A DNA stretch of 64,000 nt from Chromatiaceae bacterium (GCA_024235255.1 JACKMT010000006.1:169906-233905), one strand, 5' to 3'. Counted from the first letter of the stretch, positions 1 to 8,765 are shown. A program made the numbers and translations. Notes: generated by a model not told the origin, from the letters alone.

Positions 1-1376
1 TTGCTTTTATTGAAAGCTTTTTCTTTTATATTTTTGGTGTATCTGAGCCCATTGCACGGCTTACCGTTCTGTTTTTTTGCCTGTGTGGATTAACTGCCTG
101 GTACGTATGGTCCATGCCAATTTGGGGAAGCCTGACCAGTTTTTTTTCTGGTGTGTTTTTCGTAACAAATCCGCTCGTCCTGCTTTGGGGTCGTTCCGTG
201 ATGCTCGAAATTCCGGCTATAGCAATGGTCATGCTTGCGCTCTTAAGTTTCCACTATTACCTGAGGAGTCCAACCCATATTCGCTCCTTGCTGACAGGCA
301 CTGTTATCGCTGCTGCACTGTTAACAAAACAGATCACGGTCTTTATTTTGCCCTTAATGATTGTTTATGCGTATCTGGCGGGTGAGGGCAGGCATCTGTG
401 GTCGAGAAAAAGTCTATTGGCCTATTTCATGACGGGACTGGCTTTGGTGTTGCTGATTCTTCACGCTAATAAATTCGGTACAACTGCGCTTGGAGGTTTC
501 AGTCAAAATATTGAAAACATTTTCTCAGTCAAGATGATCGGATTCTTGACGCTCAACGCAAAAGTTATATGGGAAGCTTATCCATTTCCACTTTTAATGC
601 TTGCGGGAATCGGATTGATTTCGGGATTCTACCTTAATCAGGTTCGACGTAATCTTTTTTGTATTGCTTGGCTTATTATCTGGTATGTTTTTTTTACGCT
701 GTTTGATCACCAGTTCAATAATCTCCTACGCTATACACTTTATCTAACCCCAGCATTGGGTATCCTGACCGCTAATACATTAGCCCTGTTACCTGCGCCA
801 AGTGTCTATCACAAGATTGGGCTTACTATAGCGACTCTACTATTCGCAGGATATGGCTATTCAGGATTGAGAACCGAGCATCAAATGCTATCCGGATATA
901 AAGAAGCGGCCCGGTTTATACTCGAAAATAATAATGAGGGGACTGTTCTCTTCTGTTGTAAAAACGACGGAAACTTCACCTTTCACATTAAGCAGGGAGA
1001 TAGCGAACGAAAACAGATTATTCTTCGTGCAGATAAGATTTTGGTCTCCTATGTCGTACATAAAAGCTTTGGTGTAAAAGTTTATGTCGAAAGTGCAAGT
1101 GACATATATAGTCTTCTGGATAAGTATGGTGTTGGCCTTATTGTGGCGGAGGACAATGACCTCGTCGGATTACCAGAATTTAAGCTGCTATTAGACACGT
1201 TAAAAAGCGATAAATTTGATAAGTTGAGTTCAATAGAGCTTGTCTCTAATGTTCCCGATTTCAAAGGAGAAAGCCTGAACATCTATCGTTATAAAGAAAG
1301 AAAAAAATTGAAAGATGGTGAGATTGTCATTCCCATGCCGCATATTAAGCGTGAACTTCGTTTTCGGATTGAGTGA
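1..1376 (+). CDS. Glycosyltransferase family 39 (PMT/ArnT-like) membrane protein, 5' truncated by window edge
   Basis: The reading frame is open to the left edge (frame of base 3) and stops at 1376, so only the C-terminal part of the gene is present. Several hydrophobic helices occupy the visible N-terminal two thirds, among them the stretches around LLTKQITVFILPLMIVYAYL and LVLLILHA. A soluble C-terminal tail of roughly 150 residues follows. An early segment (EPIARLTVLFF) and the LLTKQ loop resemble polyisoprenyl-phosphate-dependent family 39 glycosyltransferases, which add sugars from lipid donors on the periplasmic side. The gene is visibly richer in A+T than the housekeeping genes to its right, especially beyond base 900. 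Its neighbours, a PEP-CTERM protein and an exosortase-type O-ligase, suggest a role in exopolysaccharide or protein glycosylation. The family assignment is fairly firm; the substrate is unknown. Confidence 0.7.
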   Translation, partial: AFIESFFFYIFGVSEPIARLTVLFFCLCGLTAWYVWSMPIWGSLTSFFSGVFFVTNPLVLLWGRSVMLEIPAIAMVMLALLSFHYYLRSPTHIRSLLTGTVIAAALLTKQITVFILPLMIVYAYLAGEGRHLWSRKSLLAYFMTGLALVLLILHANKFGTTALGGFSQNIENIFSVKMIGFLTLNAKVIWEAYPFPLLMLAGIGLISGFYLNQVRRNLFCIAWLIIWYVFFTLFDHQFNNLLRYTLYLTPALGILTANTLALLPAPSVYHKIGLTIATLLFAGYGYSGLRTEHQMLSGYKEAARFILENNNEGTVLFCCKNDGNFTFHIKQGDSERKQIILRADKILVSYVVHKSFGVKVYVESASDIYSLLDKYGVGLIVAEDNDLVGLPEFKLLLDTLKSDKFDKLSSIELVSNVPDFKGESLNIYRYKERKKLKDGEIVIPMPHIKRELRFRIE

Positions 1377-1560
1377 TCATTCAAACTAACAGAAACGGAA
1401 TATGAGTGGCGAACTCAATATCTTTGGCGTTCATGGCGCTGATGTAAACTGAGGAGTGCACATCAAGTAATGAGCAGATTACCTTCAATTTGATGAGCCA
1501 TTTTATCAACCAAGCTGCAGAATCCCGGTTTCTTGAGGAAAATCTATCTGACCAACATTA

Positions 1561-1597
1561 ATGACAAAAGCGGGCTATTCGTTACGAATAACCCGCT
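1561..1597 (-). terminator. Rho-independent terminator of the PEP-CTERM gene
   Basis: Arms at 1569-1581 and 1585-1597 form a 13-bp stem around a 3-nt loop. The only mismatch on the plus strand becomes a U·G wobble in the minus-strand transcript. In the minus direction the stem is followed directly by TTTTGTCATT. It lies about 60 bp after the minus-strand stop at 1658. The rest of 1377-1657 shows nothing recognisable. Confidence 0.65.
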
Positions 1598-1657
1598 GAA
1601 GATGATTATTTTTGTGGAAATGGCCAGCCTGACTTTACCAGGCCGGTTATCTAATAA

Positions 1658-2386
1658 TTACAGAATAGTGCCGTTTTTGCTCTTTCTGCGTGAAATGCCC
1701 ATTGCTACCAGCCCAATTCCGAGCAGAACCAATGCACCGGGAGCAGGAACGTTGTTGTTAGAGGCGGGCTCAAAAGAGTAGGTGACGCTCAAACTTGCCT
1801 GGCCCTTTATAAGGTCACTATCGATTGCGTAGTCGAGAGATTCATCACCGGCGACATTGTTGATTCTGATCCCCGTCGCAGTAATGTCAAACAGAACCGT
1901 ACCCGTTCCTGCGAAGCCGCTGAGGGTGTTGCTCTCAATTGAGACCGTTTTGCTGGGAGCTGAAGAGAAAAATTCCGGTCCGCCGTTACCACTGAGAATC
2001 GAATCCAGAAACTGCTCGTTGTCAAGGCCTGCTGCCGCGAGTCCAAGCCCTTTCAGGTTCAAATTGAGTGTCTGCCTATAACTGCCGGTCGCGGGGCCGG
2101 GGATGCCGGGATCCGGATTCGGGTCTGTTGGTGAATCTATCTGGAACTCAAACTCGCCGTTGCCGGTGAACGAAAACTCTACCTTGGTCAGTGTTGCGCC
2201 GGCGTTTGCGCCGGAAATGTTATTGAACTGCGCAATCTGCACAGAAGCCGACCAATTCGTATCCAGAGGCGCTGCATGGGTAGTTGCAGTTACAGTTTCG
2301 GTCATAACCACTGCCATTGCGTCAGCCGCCGCCAGCGCCAAGGTGCCGGCAACCACATATCGAGAAATAAATTGACCTAAACTCAT
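1658..2386 (-). CDS. PEP-CTERM surface protein with choice-of-anchor E-like domain
   Basis: This is a 242-residue exported protein. An N-terminal signal peptide (hydrophobic VVAGTLALAAADAMA) is followed by a secreted domain whose opening (PLDTNWSASVQIAQFNN) resembles the choice-of-anchor E family. It contains a Pro/Asp-rich linker around residues 84-96. The C terminus is a textbook PEP-CTERM sorting signal: VPAP, a hydrophobic helix, then the basic tail SRRKSK. Such proteins are recognised by exosortase, cut, and displayed or released in the exopolysaccharide matrix. AAGGAGT sits 6-7 nt before the ATG. A sigma-54-type promoter lies about 80 bp upstream and a terminator lies downstream, so the gene looks monocistronic. 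No exosortase gene is in the window; it is probably further left. The biological role of the mature domain is unknown. Confidence 0.85.
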   Translation of the reverse strand: MSLGQFISRYVVAGTLALAAADAMAVVMTETVTATTHAAPLDTNWSASVQIAQFNNISGANAGATLTKVEFSFTGNGEFEFQIDSPTDPNPDPGIPGPATGSYRQTLNLNLKGLGLAAAGLDNEQFLDSILSGNGGPEFFSSAPSKTVSIESNTLSGFAGTGTVLFDITATGIRINNVAGDESLDYAIDSDLIKGQASLSVTYSFEPASNNNVPAPGALVLLGIGLVAMGISRRKSKNGTIL

Positions 2387-2462
2387 GGTTACGACTCCTT
2401 CACATTTTTAAGCTTTAATATTTTAAAATTCAGTGCCTTCACTATCTATAGATATAGAAGCA

Positions 2463-2478
2463 AGCACTTTTCACGCCA
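2463..2478 (-). promoter_or_regulatory. Sigma-54 (RpoN) -24/-12 promoter for the PEP-CTERM gene
   Basis: Read on the minus strand the site is TGGCGTGAAAAGTGCT. It has the invariant GG and GC separated by exactly 10 nt and matches most of the consensus TGGCACG-N4-TTGCW. The predicted start near 2452 gives a leader of about 65 nt to the ATG at 2386. PEP-CTERM genes are known to be controlled by RpoN with the PrsK/PrsR two-component system, so the context agrees. Confidence 0.72.
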
Positions 2479-2587
2479 TAATTGTTTTTCATATATAAAA
2501 CAATAATATATAATTTTCTACCTTTTAGCACAAATCATACGATGTAAAAAAACCTGACGTAATTGTGAGGCAAACAAAAATACACGC

Positions 2588-3883
2588 TCATACTTTTTCG
2601 CTTCTGCTAGTGTTGGCGACCACTGGGCGCCTTGCTTTCAACCAGGGAGCGGCTAAGGCTGAAAGTAGCGCTGATATCACCAGCAGGTGATAGAGGATAT
2701 CCCAGTAGGACAATCCCAGAAAAGCAGCGCCTATCATATACGATAGTAAGGAGATTCTGAGTATACCGCTGAAATCGGCTACCCACTCCAATCCAGCCAG
2801 TTTGCGGGCGGCATGATAGATACGGCTCAGTGAAATAAGGGTACCCACCAGCACCGACAACCAGAGCGCCAACCCTGGAAATCCGTTTTCGGCAAGCATT
2901 TCGATGTAGGCGCTGTGCCAGTCCCGCGTAGCCGCATAGAACCAACCGTTGGGCCCGGCGCCGACCCAGGGCCGCTGCTGAGCAATTTGAATACCTTCTC
3001 GCCACACTTCAAGGCGGCTCACAGCAGATCCCTCTGTCTCAAAGGACCAAATAGTCCCCATGCGTTCCGCCCATTCGTCGGGAAAATTACCAAAAGCAAA
3101 GAGCAGGCAAAGAAACAGAAATGGGACCGCCAGATATCTCCGCCGGCTGTGCCAGACGATCAACATTGCGGTAACCGAAAGACTGATTAGTCCGCCGCGC
3201 GACCAGGAGGTGAGCGCCGCGACAACACTCAGCGCAATCAGCGCTAGGATAAACAGCCGGAGCCATCGGTCACTGCACTGACGCAGCCATAAATAAAGGA
3301 GTGGTATGTTCATCACGGTTAGGACCGCAAAGTGATTGTTATCATAGAAATGGCTGCCCGGTGGGCCGTAAACTCTGTCGAGGAAGCCGGTCATGATGGC
3401 CCATACCCCACCTTTCATTGCCAGTAATGCAACACTTAAAGCAATAGCGGCCAGCAGGTAAAAAAGTTTTTCACGGGTATCGATCAGCAGTAAGGTAAAA
3501 AGCAGCCCGATGAACACTTTGCTGATCTCAAGAAATTTGGGCCAGGCGATAACCGGAACCATCGAAAACGTCGAAGTCAAAAGAAAATCGAGCCACAATA
3601 GGCCCAACAGTATCAGACGCCAATCGCGCAGTATGCGCAAACGCTGTTTCAGATAAGCGGGCGAGCGCGTTGAGGGGGATATGAGAATTGAAGCAAGCAG
3701 ACAGAAAACGAGGATATCGAAAGCCGGCAACTGCTTCACTACCCCCAGAGCGTAGCCTTGTGGGTGCATATAACCGACCACGGCAAGGGCTATTACACCC
3801 ATCCATGGCCGCATCAGTGTCACCACACACAACCCGCCGATGATGCAGAGTATGGCTAGATCGCGCATCGGTATAGCGGGCAT
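2588..3883 (-). CDS. Exosortase A-associated putative O-glycosylation ligase (Wzy/WaaL-like)
   Basis: This is a 431-residue polytopic membrane protein with about ten hydrophobic helices, of the O-antigen ligase/polymerase (Wzy_C) type. Its N terminus (MRDLAILCIIGGLCVVTLMR followed by PWMGV and YMHPQGY) is typical of the O-glycosylation ligase family that accompanies exosortase A systems. A periplasmic loop around residues 285-325 (SRLEVWREGIQIAQQRPWVGAGPNGW, then HSAYIEMLAENG) carries the conserved Arg, Gly and His features of the catalytic loop of these ligases. It is thought to transfer or polymerise an undecaprenol-linked glycan in the periplasm. Met codons at 3883 and 3868 are both possible starts; the later one fits the family's usual N terminus. 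It lies just upstream of the PEP-CTERM gene on the same strand, but that gene has its own promoter. Confidence 0.78.
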   Translation of the reverse strand: MPAIPMRDLAILCIIGGLCVVTLMRPWMGVIALAVVGYMHPQGYALGVVKQLPAFDILVFCLLASILISPSTRSPAYLKQRLRILRDWRLILLGLLWLDFLLTSTFSMVPVIAWPKFLEISKVFIGLLFTLLLIDTREKLFYLLAAIALSVALLAMKGGVWAIMTGFLDRVYGPPGSHFYDNNHFAVLTVMNIPLLYLWLRQCSDRWLRLFILALIALSVVAALTSWSRGGLISLSVTAMLIVWHSRRRYLAVPFLFLCLLFAFGNFPDEWAERMGTIWSFETEGSAVSRLEVWREGIQIAQQRPWVGAGPNGWFYAATRDWHSAYIEMLAENGFPGLALWLSVLVGTLISLSRIYHAARKLAGLEWVADFSGILRISLLSYMIGAAFLGLSYWDILYHLLVISALLSALAAPWLKARRPVVANTSRSEKV

Positions 3884-4120
3884 GGGCTAAAAATACAGTC
3901 AGTCTGTATCGATTTGTGAATGCTCAAACGCCATTTTTGATTACGCATGCGCTGTATCATACCCGTACCAGCCGGCGTCGATACACTCCAATCTTTAGTT
4001 GGGCGTTCTTTCTCAATCGTCAGTCCGGTTGTTATGCTTGGTTACGTTATTGGAAATCTCTACACAGGTTTAAGGTTGGCCTGACGAGTCACTGAAATTC
4101 AGGGTTATTAATTAAAGCGT

Positions 4121-4903
4121 ATGAAAACGACGAAATTCTGGCAGCTTTCCAGTCTGCTGTTGTTAACCGGCCTTGTCTTTATGTCATCGGAGATATCGGC
4201 GGATTTGCCCGGTGTGATTGATCGAGTCCGGCCTTCGATCGTTGCAGTTGGTACGGTGCAGCCGACTCGGCGTCCGGTGTCGATTTTTAATGGAACCGGA
4301 TTCGTCGTCGGCGGGGGGAAACATATCATAACCAATATTCACGTTATTCCGAATAAATTGGATTTTGCCAACAAAGAGACTATCGCAGTTGTTTCTGGAA
4401 GAGGCAAGAGCGCCAAAGCGCGTACGGCGGAGTTGATAGCCCGAGACGATGACCACGATCTGGCGTTGTTGGAGATCCAGGGAGAACCGTTGCCGGCGCT
4501 AAAGATTGGTAATTCGGACCGGGTTCGGGAGGGTGAGGAGTACGCCTTCACCGGATTTCCGATCGGGATGGTTCTGGGTCTCTATCCGGTTACGCACCGG
4601 GGTATAGTTTCCGCACAGACACCGATCGTTATACCCTCCACATCGTCTGAACAATTAACTGCCAGTCAGATTAGAAAAATGCGCAATCCTTATACTGTTT
4701 TTCAACTCGATGCCGTCGCCTACCCGGGGAACAGTGGAAGTCCTTTGTACGATACAAGAACGGGCGATGTCGTTGGCGTGATCAACAGCGTATTTGTCAA
4801 AGAGAGTAAAGAGACAGTACTCTCCTCGCCAAGTGGCATCTCCTATGCCATACCGGCGATATATATTACGCGCCTGCTGCAGCGGGCGGGTTTGGCCAAC
4901 TGA
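4121..4903 (+). CDS. Periplasmic trypsin-like serine protease, no PDZ domain
   Basis: The product has 260 residues with a signal peptide (hydrophobic residues 8-27, likely cleaved after SSEISA). A single chymotrypsin-fold domain of the S1C/Do type follows. The catalytic triad is visible: His74 in TNIHVIP, Asp113 in DHDLALLEI and Ser205 in YPGNSGSPLYD. The protein ends soon after this domain, so it lacks the PDZ modules of DegP and DegS; a full-length degP lies separately at 18.6 kb. It has an unusual insertion around residues 166-192 between the two barrels. It stands alone, divergent from the glycan ligase and convergent with uppP. Its substrate is unknown. Proximity to the PEP-CTERM locus may hint at surface protein maturation, but that is only inference. 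Confidence 0.85.
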   Translation: MKTTKFWQLSSLLLLTGLVFMSSEISADLPGVIDRVRPSIVAVGTVQPTRRPVSIFNGTGFVVGGGKHIITNIHVIPNKLDFANKETIAVVSGRGKSAKARTAELIARDDDHDLALLEIQGEPLPALKIGNSDRVREGEEYAFTGFPIGMVLGLYPVTHRGIVSAQTPIVIPSTSSEQLTASQIRKMRNPYTVFQLDAVAYPGNSGSPLYDTRTGDVVGVINSVFVKESKETVLSSPSGISYAIPAIYITRLLQRAGLAN

Positions 4904-4966
4904 GGCTCAGTCGGGATTCCAAACGGCCAGTGGGCAGTCACTGCTGATTGTCGCCGCAGCACAGCT

Positions 4967-5767
4967 TTAGAGAAAGAAAACAAACAGTACTCCACCCAGC
5001 AGCAGTCGATAGATCACAAACGGCAGCATTCCCAGCTTCTCGATCAGTTTTAGAAAGAAGTGGATGCACAGGTATGCACTGACGAAGGAGAGGGCGGCGC
5101 CGAGCAGCAGATCATGCCACATTACCGGCAGATCGGACTGCACCAGGTCCAGCGTGACCAAGGCACCGGACATCAGGATTGTGGGGATGGCAAGCAGGAA
5201 CGAAAAGCGTGAAGCGGCCTCGCGGGTCAGTCCCAGCATCAGCCCGGCTGTCATCGTTATGCCCGATCGCGAAGTTCCCGGGATGATAGCCAGCGCCTGA
5301 AATAGACCGATTACCAGAGCGTCCTGCCAGTTTACGGTGTATTCATCCCGGCTTCGTTTACCTGTAATGTCAAACCAGTAGAGCAGTATTCCGAACACGA
5401 TGGTGGTAATTGCGATCACCAGCGTAGAGCGCAAGTCGGTTTCAACCAACGACTTGAAAATGCCGCCGATAATAACGACCGGGACCGTGGCCAGAATGAT
5501 CATCCAGGCCATCTGTGACGCTTTTGTGGGGGTGCCGTTGGCGGTAAGGGAGAAGAAAAAATCATGCAGTATTCGAGCAAGATCAGCCCGGAAATAGCCG
5601 ACTACCGCGAGCAATGAACCCAGGTGTACCGCCACGTCGAATGCTAAGCCCTGATCATGATAACCGAAGATTCTCGGTGTGAGAATCAGGTGTGCAGAGC
5701 TGGATATGGGCAGAAATTCGGTAATGCCCTGCACCAGGGAGAGAATGAAAATTTGAATGGTATCCAT
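4967..5767 (-). CDS. uppP: Undecaprenyl-diphosphatase
   Basis: UppP (BacA) removes a phosphate from undecaprenyl diphosphate in the inner membrane, regenerating the lipid carrier for peptidoglycan and surface glycans and giving bacitracin tolerance. The 266-residue length is normal. Both signature regions are present: QGITEFLPISSSAHL near residues 14-28, and PGTSRSG around residue 163, which supplies catalytic Ser and Arg. Multiple hydrophobic helices span the protein. It is convergent with the protease gene to its left and is followed upstream by the phosphopantetheinyl transferase gene on the same strand, about 120 bp away. Carrier recycling fits the neighbouring glycan-export genes. Confidence 0.95.
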   Translation of the reverse strand: MDTIQIFILSLVQGITEFLPISSSAHLILTPRIFGYHDQGLAFDVAVHLGSLLAVVGYFRADLARILHDFFFSLTANGTPTKASQMAWMIILATVPVVIIGGIFKSLVETDLRSTLVIAITTIVFGILLYWFDITGKRSRDEYTVNWQDALVIGLFQALAIIPGTSRSGITMTAGLMLGLTREAASRFSFLLAIPTILMSGALVTLDLVQSDLPVMWHDLLLGAALSFVSAYLCIHFFLKLIEKLGMLPFVIYRLLLGGVLFVFFL

Positions 5768-5887
5768 TGGTGATTAGTGTCCGTTTGGCCCGGCAGCGAT
5801 TTCCAGCCGGGGATTCTAAGCAGTTGTTTTGCGTTACACCAGCATCGGTTGATAGTTGTTGCCCCGGATCCTGTGTTGTCGGGTCGA

Positions 5888-6574
5888 TTAATGCCAGAGA
5901 ACGTGCTCTGCCACTCGGTGAGTGACCCATTGCGAAATTGCCGGGATGCCATTCGCAATCGCTACAGCTGCTATCCAACCGGATTCCGGCTCGAAATTAA
6001 CCGCCGGCCTTCTGTTATCGATTTGGCTGAAGACCCCTTTACCGTCGCATTTAGCCCGTGCTTCTAGCGTGGTCCACCACTCGATAAACCGAACCGTTCG
6101 CTCGGGTTCTGGCATGGTTGCGAGTGCTTCATACGAGTTCACTCCAAGGATTTTTCTGACAATTGGCAGCATATTCGAGCGCGGTTTTAGCGGCTCTATG
6201 TCAACGCCGATGTCGCTCTGCCAGGTCAATGCAAGCAGTGCAAGATGGCCTGAATGGCTGAGATTGAAACGCAAACCGGAACTTGGGTGGGCGATCTCCG
6301 GCTTGCCGACAATACCATATCGAAAGGCGATCGATCGGGCATCGAAGGTCAGATAATCTCCGACTATTTTTCTCAGACATCCTCGAGCTGTAACAAAACG
6401 CCGAGAGCCTGCAGCATCCAGCATGCGACCGGCACGATTGCGTTCCTCATTATCGAGATACCGCTCGAAGTGAGCAGGCCCGATATCGAGATCAATCAAC
6501 CAGAGATGCAAATCCCCCTGCTTCGGTAATTCTGGCTTTGCAGGTGGTGGGCACCAGGTTTCGATTTTATTCAT
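5888..6574 (-). CDS. 4'-phosphopantetheinyl transferase, Sfp type
   Basis: This 228-residue protein belongs to the Sfp/AcpT superfamily, which transfers the phosphopantetheine arm of coenzyme A to carrier proteins. The recognisable motifs are LRFNLSHSG near residue 105 and IGVDIEPLKP near residue 124 (Mg-binding Asp and Glu). The third motif is WWTTLEARAKCDGKG near residue 170, where the catalytic Glu and the downstream Lys are kept. The usual W-x-x-K-E has Leu in place of Lys, a modest deviation. The stated ATG is the only good start. No polyketide or non-ribosomal peptide synthase is visible nearby, so its carrier-protein partner lies elsewhere or is the fatty-acid acyl carrier protein. Confidence 0.85.
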   Translation of the reverse strand: MNKIETWCPPPAKPELPKQGDLHLWLIDLDIGPAHFERYLDNEERNRAGRMLDAAGSRRFVTARGCLRKIVGDYLTFDARSIAFRYGIVGKPEIAHPSSGLRFNLSHSGHLALLALTWQSDIGVDIEPLKPRSNMLPIVRKILGVNSYEALATMPEPERTVRFIEWWTTLEARAKCDGKGVFSQIDNRRPAVNFEPESGWIAAVAIANGIPAISQWVTHRVAEHVLWH

Positions 6575-6587
6575 GTGAGTATGTTAT

Positions 6588-6859
6588 TAGAACCTATCTC
6601 GTAATCCCCCGCGAACCGCGTTGCAGTCCGAAATGCGTACCTGCAAGGCGGGCTGCGCAGCACAGTACACAATGTACGGGCAAGCAGCGCAACACCGCAG
6701 GGACGCATTTCGGACGCAACCCTTGGGGACGGGGCGATTTTGGCTCCTGGCTTTGTTGCGGCTCGCTCATGTAGCATTGGCTACACCGCGCTCGCCGCGT
6801 CGCGCCATGAAGCAAAATCGCCACGGTCGCGGCCGCGCGGGATGATGAGATAGGTGCTA
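6588..6859. mobile_element. MITE-like structured repeat element with terminal inverted repeats
   Basis: The ends are 21-bp imperfect inverted repeats (6588-6608 against 6839-6859, 18 of 21 matching), sharing the core ACCTATCTC. Inside are two nested stems. 6627-6644 pairs with 6697-6714 (17 of 18), and 6733-6742 pairs with 6813-6822 (10 of 10). The outermost bases are TA on both sides, compatible with a TA target duplication as in IS630/Tc1-type elements. No transposase is encoded; the short open frames across it are low-complexity. It fills most of the 404-bp gap between the phosphopantetheinyl transferase and recJ. That it is multi-copy is inferred from its architecture. Confidence 0.6.
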
Positions 6860-6978
6860 CAGAGTTTGGCGGAAACTTATCACTGTCTGAACTCGGCCAG
6901 CCAACAATAATGGTAATCCGAATTGTAAAGCGTCCGGCAAACCTGTTTAATTCTGGAGATCCACCTCACTGATGCGAA

Positions 6979-8748
6979 GTGGCCTCACATCCTCAATATG
7001 AACAATTCAAATTGATTCCATTCGAAAAATCCATCGTGCGCGCTGCGATTCCCGCGACCGCAACAAACCTTCGTGATGATCTGCACCCGGTTTTACAGCG
7101 GGTCTACGCTATCCGGAATCTGACCGACGCTGCGGAGCTTGATAGAACCTTGTCAAGCATGCTGCCGGTCTCCCTATTGGGCAACAGTGCTGAGGCCGCT
7201 GCACTGTTATATCAGACCATCGAAACGGGGAAGAAAATCGTTATTGTTGCTGATTTCGATGCCGACGGCGCTACCAGTTGCGCCTTGGCGATGCGTGGTT
7301 TGCGGGCTATGGGTGCGAAGAATCTCGCGTATCTCGTCCCCAACCGCTTCGAGTATGGCTATGGACTGACCCCGGAAATCGTGGCAGTGGCGCAGGCGCT
7401 CAATCCGGCGCTGATCGTCACGGTGGATAACGGCATATCCAGTCTCCGCGGTGTGAAAGCGGCTAAGGAGGCGGGGATGCAGGTGCTGGTGACCGATCAT
7501 CACCTGCCCGGTGCGGCGCTTCCCGAAGCTGACGTCATCGTCAACCCGAACATGAGCGATAACAGTTTTCCCAGCAAGAGTCTGGCGGGTGTTGGGGTGA
7601 TGTTCTATGTGCTGATCGCATTACGGCAGAGGCTGAACGAAACAGGATGGTTCGCACAACAGGGTATAGCGCCGCCGAATCTGGCTGCACTGCTGGATTT
7701 GGTCGCGTTGGGGACGGTGGCCGATGTGGTTCCGTTGGATCACAACAACAGAATTCTGGTGCATCAGGGTGTGCAGCGAATTCAGGCAGGCTGCTGTTGC
7801 GCCGGGATTAAAGCACTCGCCGAGGTGGCCGATAGGTCGCTACCTCGCCTGGTCGCCTCAGACCTGGCGTATGCGCTCGGGCCAAGGCTCAACGCTGCCG
7901 GGCGTCTGCAGGATATGTCGCTGGGCATCGAGTGCCTGCTGACCGACGACCCACACATAGCGGATGAATTGGCCGGGCGTTTGGATTCGCTGAATAGAAC
8001 CCGACGTAAAATTGAGCAGGAGATGAAGCAGCAGGCGGTCGACCACTTGAGCGCCTTGCGGTTGTCCGACAACCTGCCGTACGGCCTCTGCCTGTATCGC
8101 AAGGAGTGGCACCAAGGGGTGATTGGCATCGTTGCCGCCAGAATTCGTGAAAGTTGCAACCGGCCGGTCATTGCATTCGCTCCCGGAGAAGAGGAGGGCC
8201 TGATCAAAGGATCTGCTCGCTCGATCAATGGACTGCACATCCGGGATGTGCTGGATAGTGTTGCAGCATCAAATCCCCGGCTGTTGTATAAGTTCGGCGG
8301 CCACGCGATGGCAGCCGGTCTTACGCTGCAGCGCTCCGATCTGGCTGTGTTCAGCCGGGAGTTTGACCTGGAAGTGCGCCGCAGAATCGATAGCGAGAGT
8401 CTGCTCGGGGTGGTTCGTTCCGACGGGGACCTGAAGGTGGGTGAGCTGCAGTTGGAACTGGCAGAGTTGTTGCGCGCCGCAGGTCCCTGGGGACAGGGAT
8501 TTCCGGAGCCGCTGTTCGACGGGTTGTTCTCTGTCCAGCAGCGACGGGTGCTCGCAAATAAGCACGTCAAGTTTGTTTTGCGCCCGCTGGCAGGCAGCAG
8601 TCCGGTCGATGCAATCGCGTTCAATCAGGCGGACCGCGACGCTGGCTCGGAAGCCATCCACGCAGCGTTTCGCATGGATATCAACGAATATCGGGGCAGG
8701 CGTAGCCTGCAGCTTTTGATCGAGCACTTTGTGGCTGTACCGAATTGA
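6979..8748 (+). CDS. recJ: Single-stranded-DNA-specific 5'-3' exonuclease RecJ
   Basis: RecJ degrades single-stranded DNA 5' to 3' in RecFOR recombination, mismatch repair and base excision repair. The 589-residue product aligns along its length with the Escherichia coli enzyme. Metal-binding DHH-family motifs are visible: DFDADGA (residues 92-98), VTVDNGISS with Asp150, and TDHHLP with the DHH at 173-175. The DHHA1 half contains KFGGHAMAAG near residue 437. The start is GTG, because an in-frame TGA ends at 6972; no strong ribosome site is adjacent. The gene precedes yjgA with at most a short gap, and recO lies in the same window at 25 kb. Confidence 0.97.
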   Translation: MASHPQYEQFKLIPFEKSIVRAAIPATATNLRDDLHPVLQRVYAIRNLTDAAELDRTLSSMLPVSLLGNSAEAAALLYQTIETGKKIVIVADFDADGATSCALAMRGLRAMGAKNLAYLVPNRFEYGYGLTPEIVAVAQALNPALIVTVDNGISSLRGVKAAKEAGMQVLVTDHHLPGAALPEADVIVNPNMSDNSFPSKSLAGVGVMFYVLIALRQRLNETGWFAQQGIAPPNLAALLDLVALGTVADVVPLDHNNRILVHQGVQRIQAGCCCAGIKALAEVADRSLPRLVASDLAYALGPRLNAAGRLQDMSLGIECLLTDDPHIADELAGRLDSLNRTRRKIEQEMKQQAVDHLSALRLSDNLPYGLCLYRKEWHQGVIGIVAARIRESCNRPVIAFAPGEEEGLIKGSARSINGLHIRDVLDSVAASNPRLLYKFGGHAMAAGLTLQRSDLAVFSREFDLEVRRRIDSESLLGVVRSDGDLKVGELQLELAELLRAAGPWGQGFPEPLFDGLFSVQQRRVLANKHVKFVLRPLAGSSPVDAIAFNQADRDAGSEAIHAAFRMDINEYRGRRSLQLLIEHFVAVPN

Positions 8749-8765
8749 AATTGGAGCACCCTGAG

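Noticed and set aside
6571..6845. Short Cys/Arg-rich frames on both strands between the phosphopantetheinyl transferase and recJ genes
   Set aside because: They fall inside the inverted-repeat element; such frames are often annotated as proteins but reflect the repeat.
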